A stretch of DNA of 12,193 nt from Lachnospiraceae bacterium. GTDB taxonomy: Bacteria; Bacillota_A; Clostridia; Lachnospirales; Lachnospiraceae. Below the pieces are notes generated by a model. That model had not been told where the DNA came from. It ran no database searches and worked only from the letters and a program-made list of their open reading frames with translations. A program made the position numbers and the translations under genes. Location: NCBI GenBank assembly GCA_024683935.1, contig JAIKXV010000083.1:1-12193 (forward strand). The letters run 5' to 3'. Shown piece after piece: positions 7,451 to 12,193 of this stretch (the stretch's first letter is position 1; each line of letters starts with the position of its first letter).

Positions 7451-7476
7451 GGGAAACGCTTTAATCAGCGTTTCCC
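7451..7476. repeat. Hairpin 4 (10-pair perfect stem, 6-base loop)
   Basis: GGGAAACGCT (7451-7460) pairs perfectly with AGCGTTTCCC (7467-7476) around TTAATC. It starts at the base after hairpin 3 ends, so the two would stack. On the minus strand it is the first structure after the end of the MATE remnant at 7512. Confidence 0.8.
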
Positions 7477-7511
7477 TATGCTTTATACCGGTTCCTCAGG
7501 TAAATGATCGT

Positions 7512-8349
7512 TCAAACGGCTTCACCGTCAAGCCGTATAGTCAGTACGTTCATTCCAAGGATGTTCTGATAATGAATTGACGATGCTATTTCGACATTTC
7601 CAACCATTTCCTCAAGGCACAGGCTTGCAAAAAAAGCCCTGCGTCTGTCAATCCTTCTTTCCTCACAGAATTGCTGCAACATGCCTGAAATACCGATCAC
7701 ACTTTCCATATCGTGCAGGACCATATCAATTCTCCCGTACAAAGGGATGCCGAAGGCCGGTGGCACTGACATAAGTTCATCGATCTTTCTCGGAAAATGC
7801 CTGTTATAAATACAGGCATAGATCAGCACGAACACGGGAGCGATCAGGCCGTTCAGAACATTTGCCACATATAGACCGTTAAGCTTCATAGCGGGAACCA
7901 GGAGTGCGGAGAGTGCAACGACGCCTATCAGGCCGTCAAGTGCAGAAAGGATATGTACAGGTATTTGTCTGTCGGAAGTCTGCCAGTAGCACGAAAAGTG
8001 TGTACAGATTATGGCCAGCGGCATACAGACAGGAAGAATCTGAAACCCTCTCACAGTCATCATATAAACCGGAGCCGACGGGTCCCTGAAATAAAGCCTT
8101 GTAAACGGAACCGCCATAAGGATCACGCAAAGGGCCATCACAAAAGCCAGCGGTATGAACCTGAACAGGGCGACCCGCATGGTATCGGTAAGACTCTTAC
8201 GGTCCTCTTCGCCGACACTGATGCTGATCATCATGCGGGATACCATAAGCATTCCGTTCGGGACCTGCCAGAAAAAAGACAGAATGGAGTTGGCCGCTGT
8301 AAATGCTGATATACCGACGCCTCCGACATAGCTCAGGATGAGGGAATTG
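7512..8349 (-). pseudogene. C-terminal half of a MATE transporter fused to an internally deleted HATPase-like domain
   Basis: The frame reads NSLILSYVGGVGISAFTAAN and FFWQVPNGMLMVSRMM, then several membrane helices (PLAFVMALCVILMAV, ALDGLIGVVALSALLVPAM, APVFVLIYACIYNR): the later helices of a MATE-type exporter. The first half is missing; at 8345-8350 the frame joins an ABC ATPase fragment. An ATG at 8252 is the first standard start but sits mid-helix. The tail, FFASLCLEEMVGNV, is the N box (ExxxN) of a GHKL/HATPase domain as seen in MATE-ATPase fusions of Lachnospiraceae. It then jumps to EIASSIHYQNILGMNVLTIRL, which looks like the last strand of that domain, so the G boxes that hold ATP are absent. 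It cannot be a working transporter or ATPase as it stands. Family placement rests on remembered patterns. Confidence 0.68.
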
Positions 8350-8488
8350 ACTTTCCGCAGCCGGAGGGTCCCACTACCGCCACGTACTCTCCCGGCTTTA
8401 CCATGTTCACCATAAGGAAGCTCTGCACCACGCTCCCGGAAACCGCCTTTTTACGGCGTTTCTGGACAAACTGTGGTTCTTCCGTGAG
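8345..8488 (-). pseudogene. ABC exporter ATP-binding domain fragment, cut at Walker A
   Basis: Only about 47 codons survive: VLTEEPQFVQKRRKKAVSGS, then NMVKPGEYVAVVGPSGCGKS. The latter is the Walker A P-loop with the usual lead-in of an exporter nucleotide-binding domain; the former fits the linker between membrane and ATPase domains in bacteriocin-type (NHLM/peptidase-containing) exporters. The expected SGS-V-E-L...VSF strand between them is shortened, so an internal deletion is likely. The frame breaks at both ends: into an IS3-like transposase at about 8488, and right after GKS into the MATE remnant at 8345-8350. Such exporters process double-glycine leaders like that of the peptide at 10875, but a link between the two is only a guess. 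Confidence 0.6.
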
Positions 8489-8790
8489 TACCCTGAGCGA
8501 CTGACGCCCATGAGGGCACAAAGGTCTTGTATATCGTAATCACGAGATAGAAGCTCTATGATTTCGAATTCTTCGGTTTTAAGCGAACATACTCCTGTTC
8601 CCCAGCCTCGTTCCTCCGTACAGTATAGTTTTTTTAAGCCTTTCATTTTCTATCCGGAGTTTTAGAATCTCCTTTTTGTAAGCCTCCTCTGTACGATCAA
8701 TGCCTTCAGGCAAGATTTCCTTAATCTCTGCATCAGCTCCTGCACAGAGACACTGCGGGCCTCGTCCGCGGTCCTGGGCCAGCTGAAAGA
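8489..8790 (-). mobile_element. IS3-like transposase remnant (end of OrfA, start of OrfB), multiply frameshifted
   Basis: One frame gives EIKEILPEGIDRTEEAYKKE and ILKLRIENERLKK, a helical leucine-zipper-like stretch as in IS3 OrfA. Another gives EEFEIIELLSRDYDIQDLCA and LMGVSRSGY, the standard opening of an IS3 OrfB. Between them is an A7 tract, where IS3 elements commonly shift -1, but here more than one shift is needed to join the pieces (the -1 frame reads NYTVRRNEAGEQEYVRL and then stops). The OrfB reading ends at GVSRSGY, where YRW would be expected, and the ABC fragment begins. No DDE catalytic residues are left, so the element is dead. Confidence 0.58.
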
Positions 8791-8991
8791 TCAGTGGTTT
8801 CGGCTTCGGATCCCCCCCGGGAACCTTTCTCTCAGAAGATATTGGCGCAGTTCCCGCTGCCGTCTGTAAAACTCCCAACGACGGATCCCATTTTTTTTAC
8901 ACCATTCGTTCTTACCAAGCCCGCTCTTAGCCTGGGCTTCAAAGATTGGTTTCCATTGTTGCAGTCTAAGCTCTATGACCGATAAGTCCAT
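8791..8991 (-). pseudogene. tnpA: IS66-family accessory gene tnpA, 5' part
   Basis: The 66-codon frame starts at ATG 8991 behind a strong GGAGG site. MDLSVIELRLQQWKPIFEAQ, SGLGKNEWCKKNGIRRWEFY and RRQRELRQYLL match the N-terminal helix-turn-helix of IS66 TnpA (OrfA). After about residue 50 it changes to a non-homologous RERFPGGIRSRNH and stops, whereas full proteins are usually about 100-130 residues. Neither TnpB nor the large transposase follows. Together with the terminal repeat at 9071 this is the left end of an IS66-like element, joined on its inner side to an IS3-like fragment. Confidence 0.68.
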
Positions 8992-9047
8992 ATGATATCC
9001 TCCTCACAGTTTTCTTTTAAGGTATCATATTGGGAGACAGTTTATAA

Positions 9048-9071
9048 GGATACTGTTTTTTTGCCGCTTAC
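9048..9071 (-). repeat. IS66-type terminal inverted repeat (left end)
   Basis: On the minus strand the sequence from 9071 inward begins GTAAGCGGCAAAAAAACAGT, which fits the GTAAGCG start typical of IS66 family ends, and the tnpA start codon is 80 bases inside. The outer edge is six bases from the stop codon of the PAP2 gene. The matching right end is not in the window. Confidence 0.6.
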
Positions 9072-9077
9072 ATCTTT

Positions 9078-9971
9078 TTATTCTTTTTGTCCACTCAGAA
9101 ACGCGGTGCTGATGATTGAGTAAATCAGGTACGTAAACAATACTCCAAAACAAACATCTGACAAAAAATGATTGGTCATATGGATCCGGTTATAGCCGTA
9201 GATAACGACAAACACACAGGCGAGCAAAAACGCTGTCATGTTTTTTCTATTGCTTCGCTTTTTCATAACGTCCGTCAGCATTGGCAGTGCAAACATCATG
9301 CTCGCAATGGTCATATTGCCACTGGGCCAGCTCTTAAAGTTATCGTCGCTGCCTGCCAGATTTGGAACCATCTGCCACCAGTTGCGGAATTCTGCCCTTG
9401 GATCATCCAGCGTGATCAGATACTTGTACCTCGGGCGGGAAGCCACCTGTTTAAGCCAAAGATTTATGTTATCCGCGGCAATGCCTGCAATCAGAATAGA
9501 TGCGCCGACCGCAATCAGCTTATCGGGATTATTGTCATCAACCAGCCGAATTACAACAAATGGGACCCAGCTATACAGAACCGCCCAGAAAAGCCAGCTG
9601 ATAACGGACAGTACTGCAGATGACTCACCGGCTGTGTATCCAAACAGAGAACGGACAGCCTTTCCGTTATAACTGTTGGAATAATATACCGCCATGAACC
9701 AGCCAAGGATAAGAAGAGTCCGGGACAGCAGACGATATCTTTTGCCCTTTTTCCTTAGCCCTGAGTACAGGCAGGCTCCTGCTGCAGGATATAGACAATA
9801 AGAGAAGTAAGAACCATAGGTGGCAAAGAACGCGCCCAGCTCGGTTTTATCAGCCAGAGCGGCATTTATTTCAAAATCTCGAAAAGAACCTGTTACAATT
9901 CCCAAAAAACATGCGGCGATGACTGACCAGAAGCAGGCTATTGGCACAGACATTATAGTTTTTCTGTTCAT
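9078..9971 (-). CDS. PAP2-superfamily integral membrane phosphatase with a PSGN active-site variant
   Basis: A 297-residue protein with about six or more membrane helices, probably acting on a lipid phosphate or pyrophosphate at the outer membrane face. The three PAP2 signatures are in order: KQVASRPRY (K174), WPSGNMT (216-219), and RIHMTNHFLSD (R262, H268, D272). The nucleophile H268 and its partner D272 are kept, but the second motif has N219 where PSGH has histidine. AAT versus CAT is one base, and that histidine normally protonates the leaving group, so activity may be low or altered. The start is taken as the ATG at 9971 because GGAGG (9980-9984) lies just upstream; an in-frame ATG at 9986 includes that ribosome site in its own coding sequence. 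The gene stands alone, with the end of an IS66-like element six bases beyond its stop. Confidence 0.87.
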   Translation of the reverse strand: MNRKTIMSVPIACFWSVIAACFLGIVTGSFRDFEINAALADKTELGAFFATYGSYFSYCLYPAAGACLYSGLRKKGKRYRLLSRTLLILGWFMAVYYSNSYNGKAVRSLFGYTAGESSAVLSVISWLFWAVLYSWVPFVVIRLVDDNNPDKLIAVGASILIAGIAADNINLWLKQVASRPRYKYLITLDDPRAEFRNWWQMVPNLAGSDDNFKSWPSGNMTIASMMFALPMLTDVMKKRSNRKNMTAFLLACVFVVIYGYNRIHMTNHFLSDVCFGVLFTYLIYSIISTAFLSGQKE

Positions 9972-10088
9972 GATTAATTCCTCCATCTATATACTGTAAC
10001 ATACCTGGGAAAATATATAAACCGGCCCGATATGCAGGTAACATTTTCTTATATGCAATAAGGCTTCATCGGAAGGCATGGTCCCGGA
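9972..10088. other. Intergenic region upstream of the PAP2 gene
   Basis: AT-rich, holding the PAP2 ribosome site. Minus-strand TATATA and TATATT boxes are present, but no -35 at proper spacing is convincing. No gene is seen. Confidence 0.4.
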
Positions 10089-10289
10089 CTAATCCTTATA
10101 GAGCAGAACCATGGCGTATCCTTCGAAGTTCAGGTTCACTGTGCACCTCAAGGGGTCGGTGTCTGTGTCGGGCAGGAAGGCGACTTTCCCGTACCTGTCA
10201 AGGGAGAGCATCGCATACTGCCTCCCCTCTTTCTGCCACTCGGGATGGATGAACATGAAAAGGGTGCCGAGCGTGAATATTCTTGTGAT
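10089..10289 (-). pseudogene. C-terminal remnant of a surface or extracellular protein
   Basis: A 66-codon open frame after a TGA, with no start codon at its head. It reads IFTLGTLFMFIHPEWQKEGR, QYAMLSLDRYGKVAFLPDTD and VNLNFEGYAMVLLYKD, then stops at 10089. The pattern of short strands and the VNLNFEGYA ending look like the last domain of a large secreted Lachnospiraceae surface protein; I cannot name the family. Just upstream another frame (EYAGQVALNHKN) appears to continue it, so a frameshift lies near 10270-10290. It follows the DUF6273-type fragment at 10313 and may come from the same or a similar gene. Confidence 0.5.
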
Positions 10290-10312
10290 TCAGAGCCACC
10301 TGTCCGGCGTAT

Positions 10313-10590
10313 TCATTCAACGCTGTAATCTGTCGGGAAATAATAGCCGTCATTTGCAGTATAAACCACGTCTGTCATCGCACTGCGAGTGTTGCCAACA
10401 TCGAAATAATTCTGACTGGTACTGCCTCCGCTCGCCGTAACATTTTCACCACCGGACAGATTGACAGAAGAGAAGATGACGGATGACAGATTGAGCTTTA
10501 AAGCAGGGCGGACACCATACGTTCCAGACACGCCGAATCCATTAAAGTTGACATCACCGTCGCCGTACACGAACGCCGCCCCTCTCCAGT
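10313..10590 (-). pseudogene. DUF6273-type surface protein fragment
   Basis: The frame reads DWRGAAFVYGDGDVNFNGFG, VSGTYGVRPALKLNLSSVIF, and DVVYTANDGYYFPTDYSVE, then stops. The GVRPALKLNLSSVIFSS segment is the hallmark end of DUF6273 domains found in long secreted proteins of Lachnospiraceae, and the TANDGYYFPTDY part is the start of a following repeat-like domain. An intact gene would run for many hundreds of residues with a signal peptide upstream; neither is present. The ATG-like start at 10570 falls inside the domain, and homology can be traced only a few codons further up. It is a decayed piece with no function expected. Confidence 0.6.
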
Positions 10591-10800
10591 CAATCCGTCC
10601 ACATATGTTTTGATTTCGGATGTATGTCTCATTTCTTATTATCTCCTCTATGTTGCCTGTACACCAGGCTGTTTTCAGAATAGCACAGCACCCACAGCCT
10701 GTAAAGTTGCTGCCATACGAAAAAAATTCTAAGGCTATCCTCAGACAGACAGATGAGATAATACTGTCCTTTTTTCAATTCAATAATGTGAACTATAAAG
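10591..10800. other. No convincing gene; leader region of the peptide gene
   Basis: Open frames exist on both strands here but show no family pattern. A GATAAT (10756-10761) and a TATAAA (10794-10799) on the plus strand are possible -10 boxes for the peptide gene at 10875, without good -35 partners. Confidence 0.35.
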
Positions 10801-10842
10801 CACACTTTATGCGGATATATGCCGCGTAGAGTGTGTTTTTTT
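10801..10842 (+). terminator. Terminator-like hairpin in the leader of the double-glycine peptide gene
   Basis: CACACTTTATGCGG (10801-10814) pairs with CCGCGTAGAGTGTG (10822-10835), 14 pairs with two G-U, loop ATATATG, followed at once by seven T's (10836-10842). It is a textbook intrinsic terminator in the plus direction, ending only 32 bases before the ATG at 10875. No plus-strand gene precedes it, so it may attenuate the peptide gene itself. Confidence 0.75.
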
Positions 10843-10874
10843 GTTGTCAAAATCAAGTAAAGGAGGAAATTGCG

Positions 10875-11045
10875 ATGAAACTGGTAGGTGAACTGAAGGA
10901 AAAAGTCGAAAAGGCTGAGAATCAGGAGAAAGCAAAGGAGATCATCAAGGAAGTCGGAATGGAACTGACAGATGAAGAGATGGATCAGGTGGCAGGTGGA
11001 GTAATACCTGCTAGTACTAGAAAAGGTGGCAATCTGTCCCTCTGA
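10875..11045 (+). CDS. Double-glycine leader peptide precursor (putative bacteriocin/RiPP)
   Basis: A 56-residue precursor. The leader (1-42) is charged and helical, EKVEKAENQEKAKEIIKE, and ends MELTDEEMDQVAGG, the ELxDxELxxVxGG pattern cut by C39-peptidase exporters. The predicted core is 14 residues, VIPASTRKGGNLSL: one Ser and one Thr near the front, no Cys, a second GG inside. Without Cys it cannot form lanthionines or disulfides; it may be linear, otherwise modified, or a signal peptide. The ATG at 10875 is fixed by an excellent AAGGAGG eight bases upstream; the open frame extends upstream to a TTG but that would include the hairpin and the ribosome site. A terminator follows at 11073. 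No modifying enzyme or intact exporter is in the window; an ABC exporter fragment lies at 8345. Regulation by the upstream hairpin is possible. Confidence 0.78.
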   Translation: MKLVGELKEKVEKAENQEKAKEIIKEVGMELTDEEMDQVAGGVIPASTRKGGNLSL

Positions 11046-11583
11046 TACCCGCAACACAGACCCGCAATACTGAAAGAGCCTTCTCAGAGGGCTCTTTGTC
11101 GTTTTCAGCACTGACAAAGACAGCGAAAAAATGGTGCCGCCCCCGCGCTCTGTTGGCCGCCGGTCGACACCTTGTAATAGTATAGTACCTCTGAATATCA
11201 CGATATGTCAATGATTTTTTTTCTTTCATTATGACTTTCAGGCGTTTTATTCGCTTTGAAATTTTATAATGGTACCTTATATCCTTAAGTGCATCTTCGT
11301 CCGCCAATTTACAACGCTGCAAATCAATAATAACATTAGATGATTGATGTCCAGCGTTCTGAAAAGTATGCTTTATGGTGTTTTTTGACTTGCCCTGCGG
11401 AGATTTCATTTCCCATATGATCCCCGACATTTCCATGTCAGGGGTGTTCATTCCTTTGGTCTGGATAGGTGGGATAAGAGTTACATCATAACCTGTTTCA
11501 AAAAATAACTTTATTGTAGCGTATTCATGGTCCTCTAAGTGGACTCCATTCTGCGTTAATTTTCTTTTCCCTTCAGAGGAAGC
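11017..11583 (-). pseudogene. CdiA_C-type (PD-(D/E)xK) toxin nuclease fragment, 5'-truncated and frameshifted
   Basis: The frame is open from a TAG at 11584-11586 and reads KLTQNGVHLEDHEYATIKLF, GYDVTLIPPIQTKGMNTPDM, GIIWEMKSPQGKSKNTIKHT and SSNVIIDLQRCKLADEDALK, the pattern of the CdiA C-terminal tRNase-like domain. The likely metal site is the PD of NTPDM with E and K of WEMK. No ATG, GTG or TTG precedes this conserved block; the ATG at 11451 would drop about 44 residues of it. Near the end an A8 run (11215-11222) throws the frame: one added A gives KEKKIIDIS and a stop at 11198, the usual short ending, while the actual frame drifts on to 11017, across the end of the peptide gene on the other strand. 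Its 5' side abuts an unrelated plus-strand restriction gene. No immunity gene is apparent. Confidence 0.65.
11073..11105 (+). terminator. Intrinsic terminator of the peptide gene
   Basis: AAAGAGCC (11073-11080) pairs with GGCTCTTT (11090-11097) around a nine-base loop, then GTCGTTTT. It lies 28 bases after the stop codon at 11045 and makes the peptide gene a single transcription unit. Confidence 0.75.
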
Positions 11584-11881
11584 CTATCATGATCCCTCAT
11601 TTGAAGTTGGGAAGTTATGCACACTGGCTGCGAAGACCACATGTAAGGACAGATGGCGGCAGATCCTTAACGAAGCAGACCGGCTTCGTGATGAAAACAA
11701 ATATCTTTGTACCATGCAACAGGGAATATCTGCCTCACAAATGGACGAAATGCTTGCAGAGAGAGTAGTTCTGGTTGTTCCCAAGGCATATCATTCTGCA
11801 TATCCGAAAGAAAAACGTGACCGGATATGGACTCTGGGCAGGTTTGTAAATTATGTGAAGGAAATGGAAGGGATTGTCTGA
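11576..11881 (+). pseudogene. C-terminal fragment of a type II restriction endonuclease
   Basis: About 101 codons read AYHDPSFEVGKLCTLAAKTT, CKDRWRQILNEADRL, YLCTMQQGISASQMDEML, VVLVVPKAYHSAYP and IWTLGRFVNYVKEMEGIV, then TGA. The blocks KTTxKDRWRQxLNEAD, TLQQGIS and VxLVVPK are those I associate with the last part of type II restriction endonucleases, placed next to cytosine methylase and vsr genes. The N-terminal part is gone; upstream of about 11576 the sequence belongs to the opposite-strand nuclease. The stop shares its last base with the ATG of the vsr fragment (TGATG), so the two were one operon. Subtype and recognition site cannot be given. Confidence 0.58.
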
Positions 11882-12069
11882 TGGCAGACATAAAATCCCC
11901 GGAAGAACGCAGCCTTAACATGGCGAAAATTAGAAATAAGGATACGGAACCGGAGATATGGCTGAGAAAAAGAATGTTTGCGTCAGGGTACCGGTACAGG
12001 AAAAACTTGAATAATATCACAGGACATCCGGATCTATGGCTTCGCAGATATAATGCGGTCACTGAATGA
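11881..12069 (+). pseudogene. vsr: Truncated very-short-patch repair endonuclease (Vsr)
   Basis: The 62-codon frame MADIKSPEERSLNMAKIRNK, DTEPEIWLRKRMFASGYRYR, GHPDLWLRRYNAV matches the first half of Vsr, the T:G mismatch nickase that repairs deaminated 5-methylcytosine beside dcm-type methylases. It ends at RRYNAVTE just where the FVxGCFWHGH core should follow, so the catalytic histidines and C-terminal zinc-binding part are missing (full length is about 130-150 residues). Start: ATG 11881, overlapping the endonuclease stop; the frame is open further up but the Vsr homology begins at MADI. Truncation and the absence of a methylase show a broken restriction-modification locus, unless the methylase lies beyond the window. 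Confidence 0.75.
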
Positions 12070-12193
12070 CAAGCTATTATATGAGGTTATGACATCTGTT
12101 AATTCTGACATATTTGTAGCCTCCATAGAACATGCGTTCGATGATACAACTATAGCGAACATTTGTTCTTTTGTCAACCACAAAATAGAAAAT
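12053..12193 (+). CDS. Unidentified open frame running off the window edge
   Basis: After the Vsr homology ends, another frame stays open for 47 codons to the edge, from an ATG at 12053: KLLYEVMTSVNSDIFVASIE, HAFDDTTIANICSFVNHKIE. Codon use is plausible and the pattern amphipathic-helical, but there is no ribosome site at the ATG and I recognise no family. It is probably the body of whatever sequence was joined to vsr at about 12060, so the true start may be elsewhere or lost. Confidence 0.35.
   Translation, partial: MRSLNDKLLYEVMTSVNSDIFVASIEHAFDDTTIANICSFVNHKIEN

Noticed and set aside
7318..7476. CRISPR array or tRNA in the hairpin cluster
   Set aside because: The hairpins differ in sequence and spacing, and no cloverleaf or repeat-spacer pattern fits.
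8333..8521. Independent small gene encoding a P-loop protein
   Set aside because: It is a cut exporter fragment with joins to other fragments at both ends.
9972..9986. ATG at 9986 as start of the PAP2 gene
   Set aside because: It would translate the GGAGG ribosome site that serves the ATG at 9971.
10833..10874. Upstream non-ATG extension of the peptide precursor
   Set aside because: It begins inside the terminator stem and includes the AAGGAGG site.
10629..11201. 190-codon minus-strand open frame across the peptide gene
   Set aside because: Low-complexity, leucine/phenylalanine-rich shadow opposite a charged coding sequence; it also spans two hairpins.

Overview
The window looks like an accessory, recombination-scarred stretch of a Lachnospiraceae chromosome, possibly a Butyrivibrio or Pseudobutyrivibrio relative. 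The reasons are AGGAGG-type ribosome binding sites, an LplA/DUF3502-type solute-binding protein, a GGDEF protein, a LytTR regulator, a MATE transporter joined to an ATPase-like tail, DUF6273 surface-protein pieces and a double-glycine peptide precursor. The genus is an inference; no rRNA or other marker is present.

Layout. (1) 1-3057: polysaccharide or glycan glycosyltransferases. Two GT2 genes lie on the minus strand; the first (806-1854) is frameshifted in an A7 tract and the second (87-812) is coupled to it by overlap. A third, divergent GT2 gene (2137-3057) has its own extended -10 promoter. (2) 3100-7250: a signalling block. It holds a LytTR regulator with an NTF2/SnoaL-like front domain (plus strand) that converges, with a 7-base overlap, on a minus-strand two-gene operon. 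That operon encodes a transmembrane diguanylate cyclase and, with a 1-base stop/start overlap, a membrane-tethered coiled-coil solute-binding protein. A good sigma-A promoter sits upstream of the operon. (3) 7318-7476: four consecutive hairpins between genes. (4) 7512-9071: a patchwork of gene remnants, all on the minus strand: a MATE/HATPase-like fusion with an internally deleted ATPase tail, an ABC-exporter nucleotide-binding fragment cut at Walker A, an IS3-like transposase fragment, and the first part of an IS66-type tnpA with its terminal repeat. (5) 9078-9971: an intact PAP2-type membrane phosphatase with an unusual active-site change. (6) 10089-10600: remains of DUF6273-type surface proteins. 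(7) 10800-11097: a 56-residue double-glycine peptide precursor flanked by a terminator-like hairpin in its leader and a terminator after it. (8) 11017-12193: a graveyard of defence or competition genes, namely a CdiA_C-type nuclease fragment, the end of a type II restriction endonuclease, and a Vsr endonuclease cut before its catalytic core.

How the parts work together. The most coherent functional unit is the cyclase/solute-binding-protein pair: the binding protein may control the cyclase, so that a sugar or peptide ligand outside the cell sets c-di-GMP inside. The neighbouring LytTR regulator may belong to the same circuit. The glycosyltransferases probably decorate surface polysaccharide. 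The right half is mainly debris from mobile elements, with the small peptide gene as the one freshly intact-looking piece.
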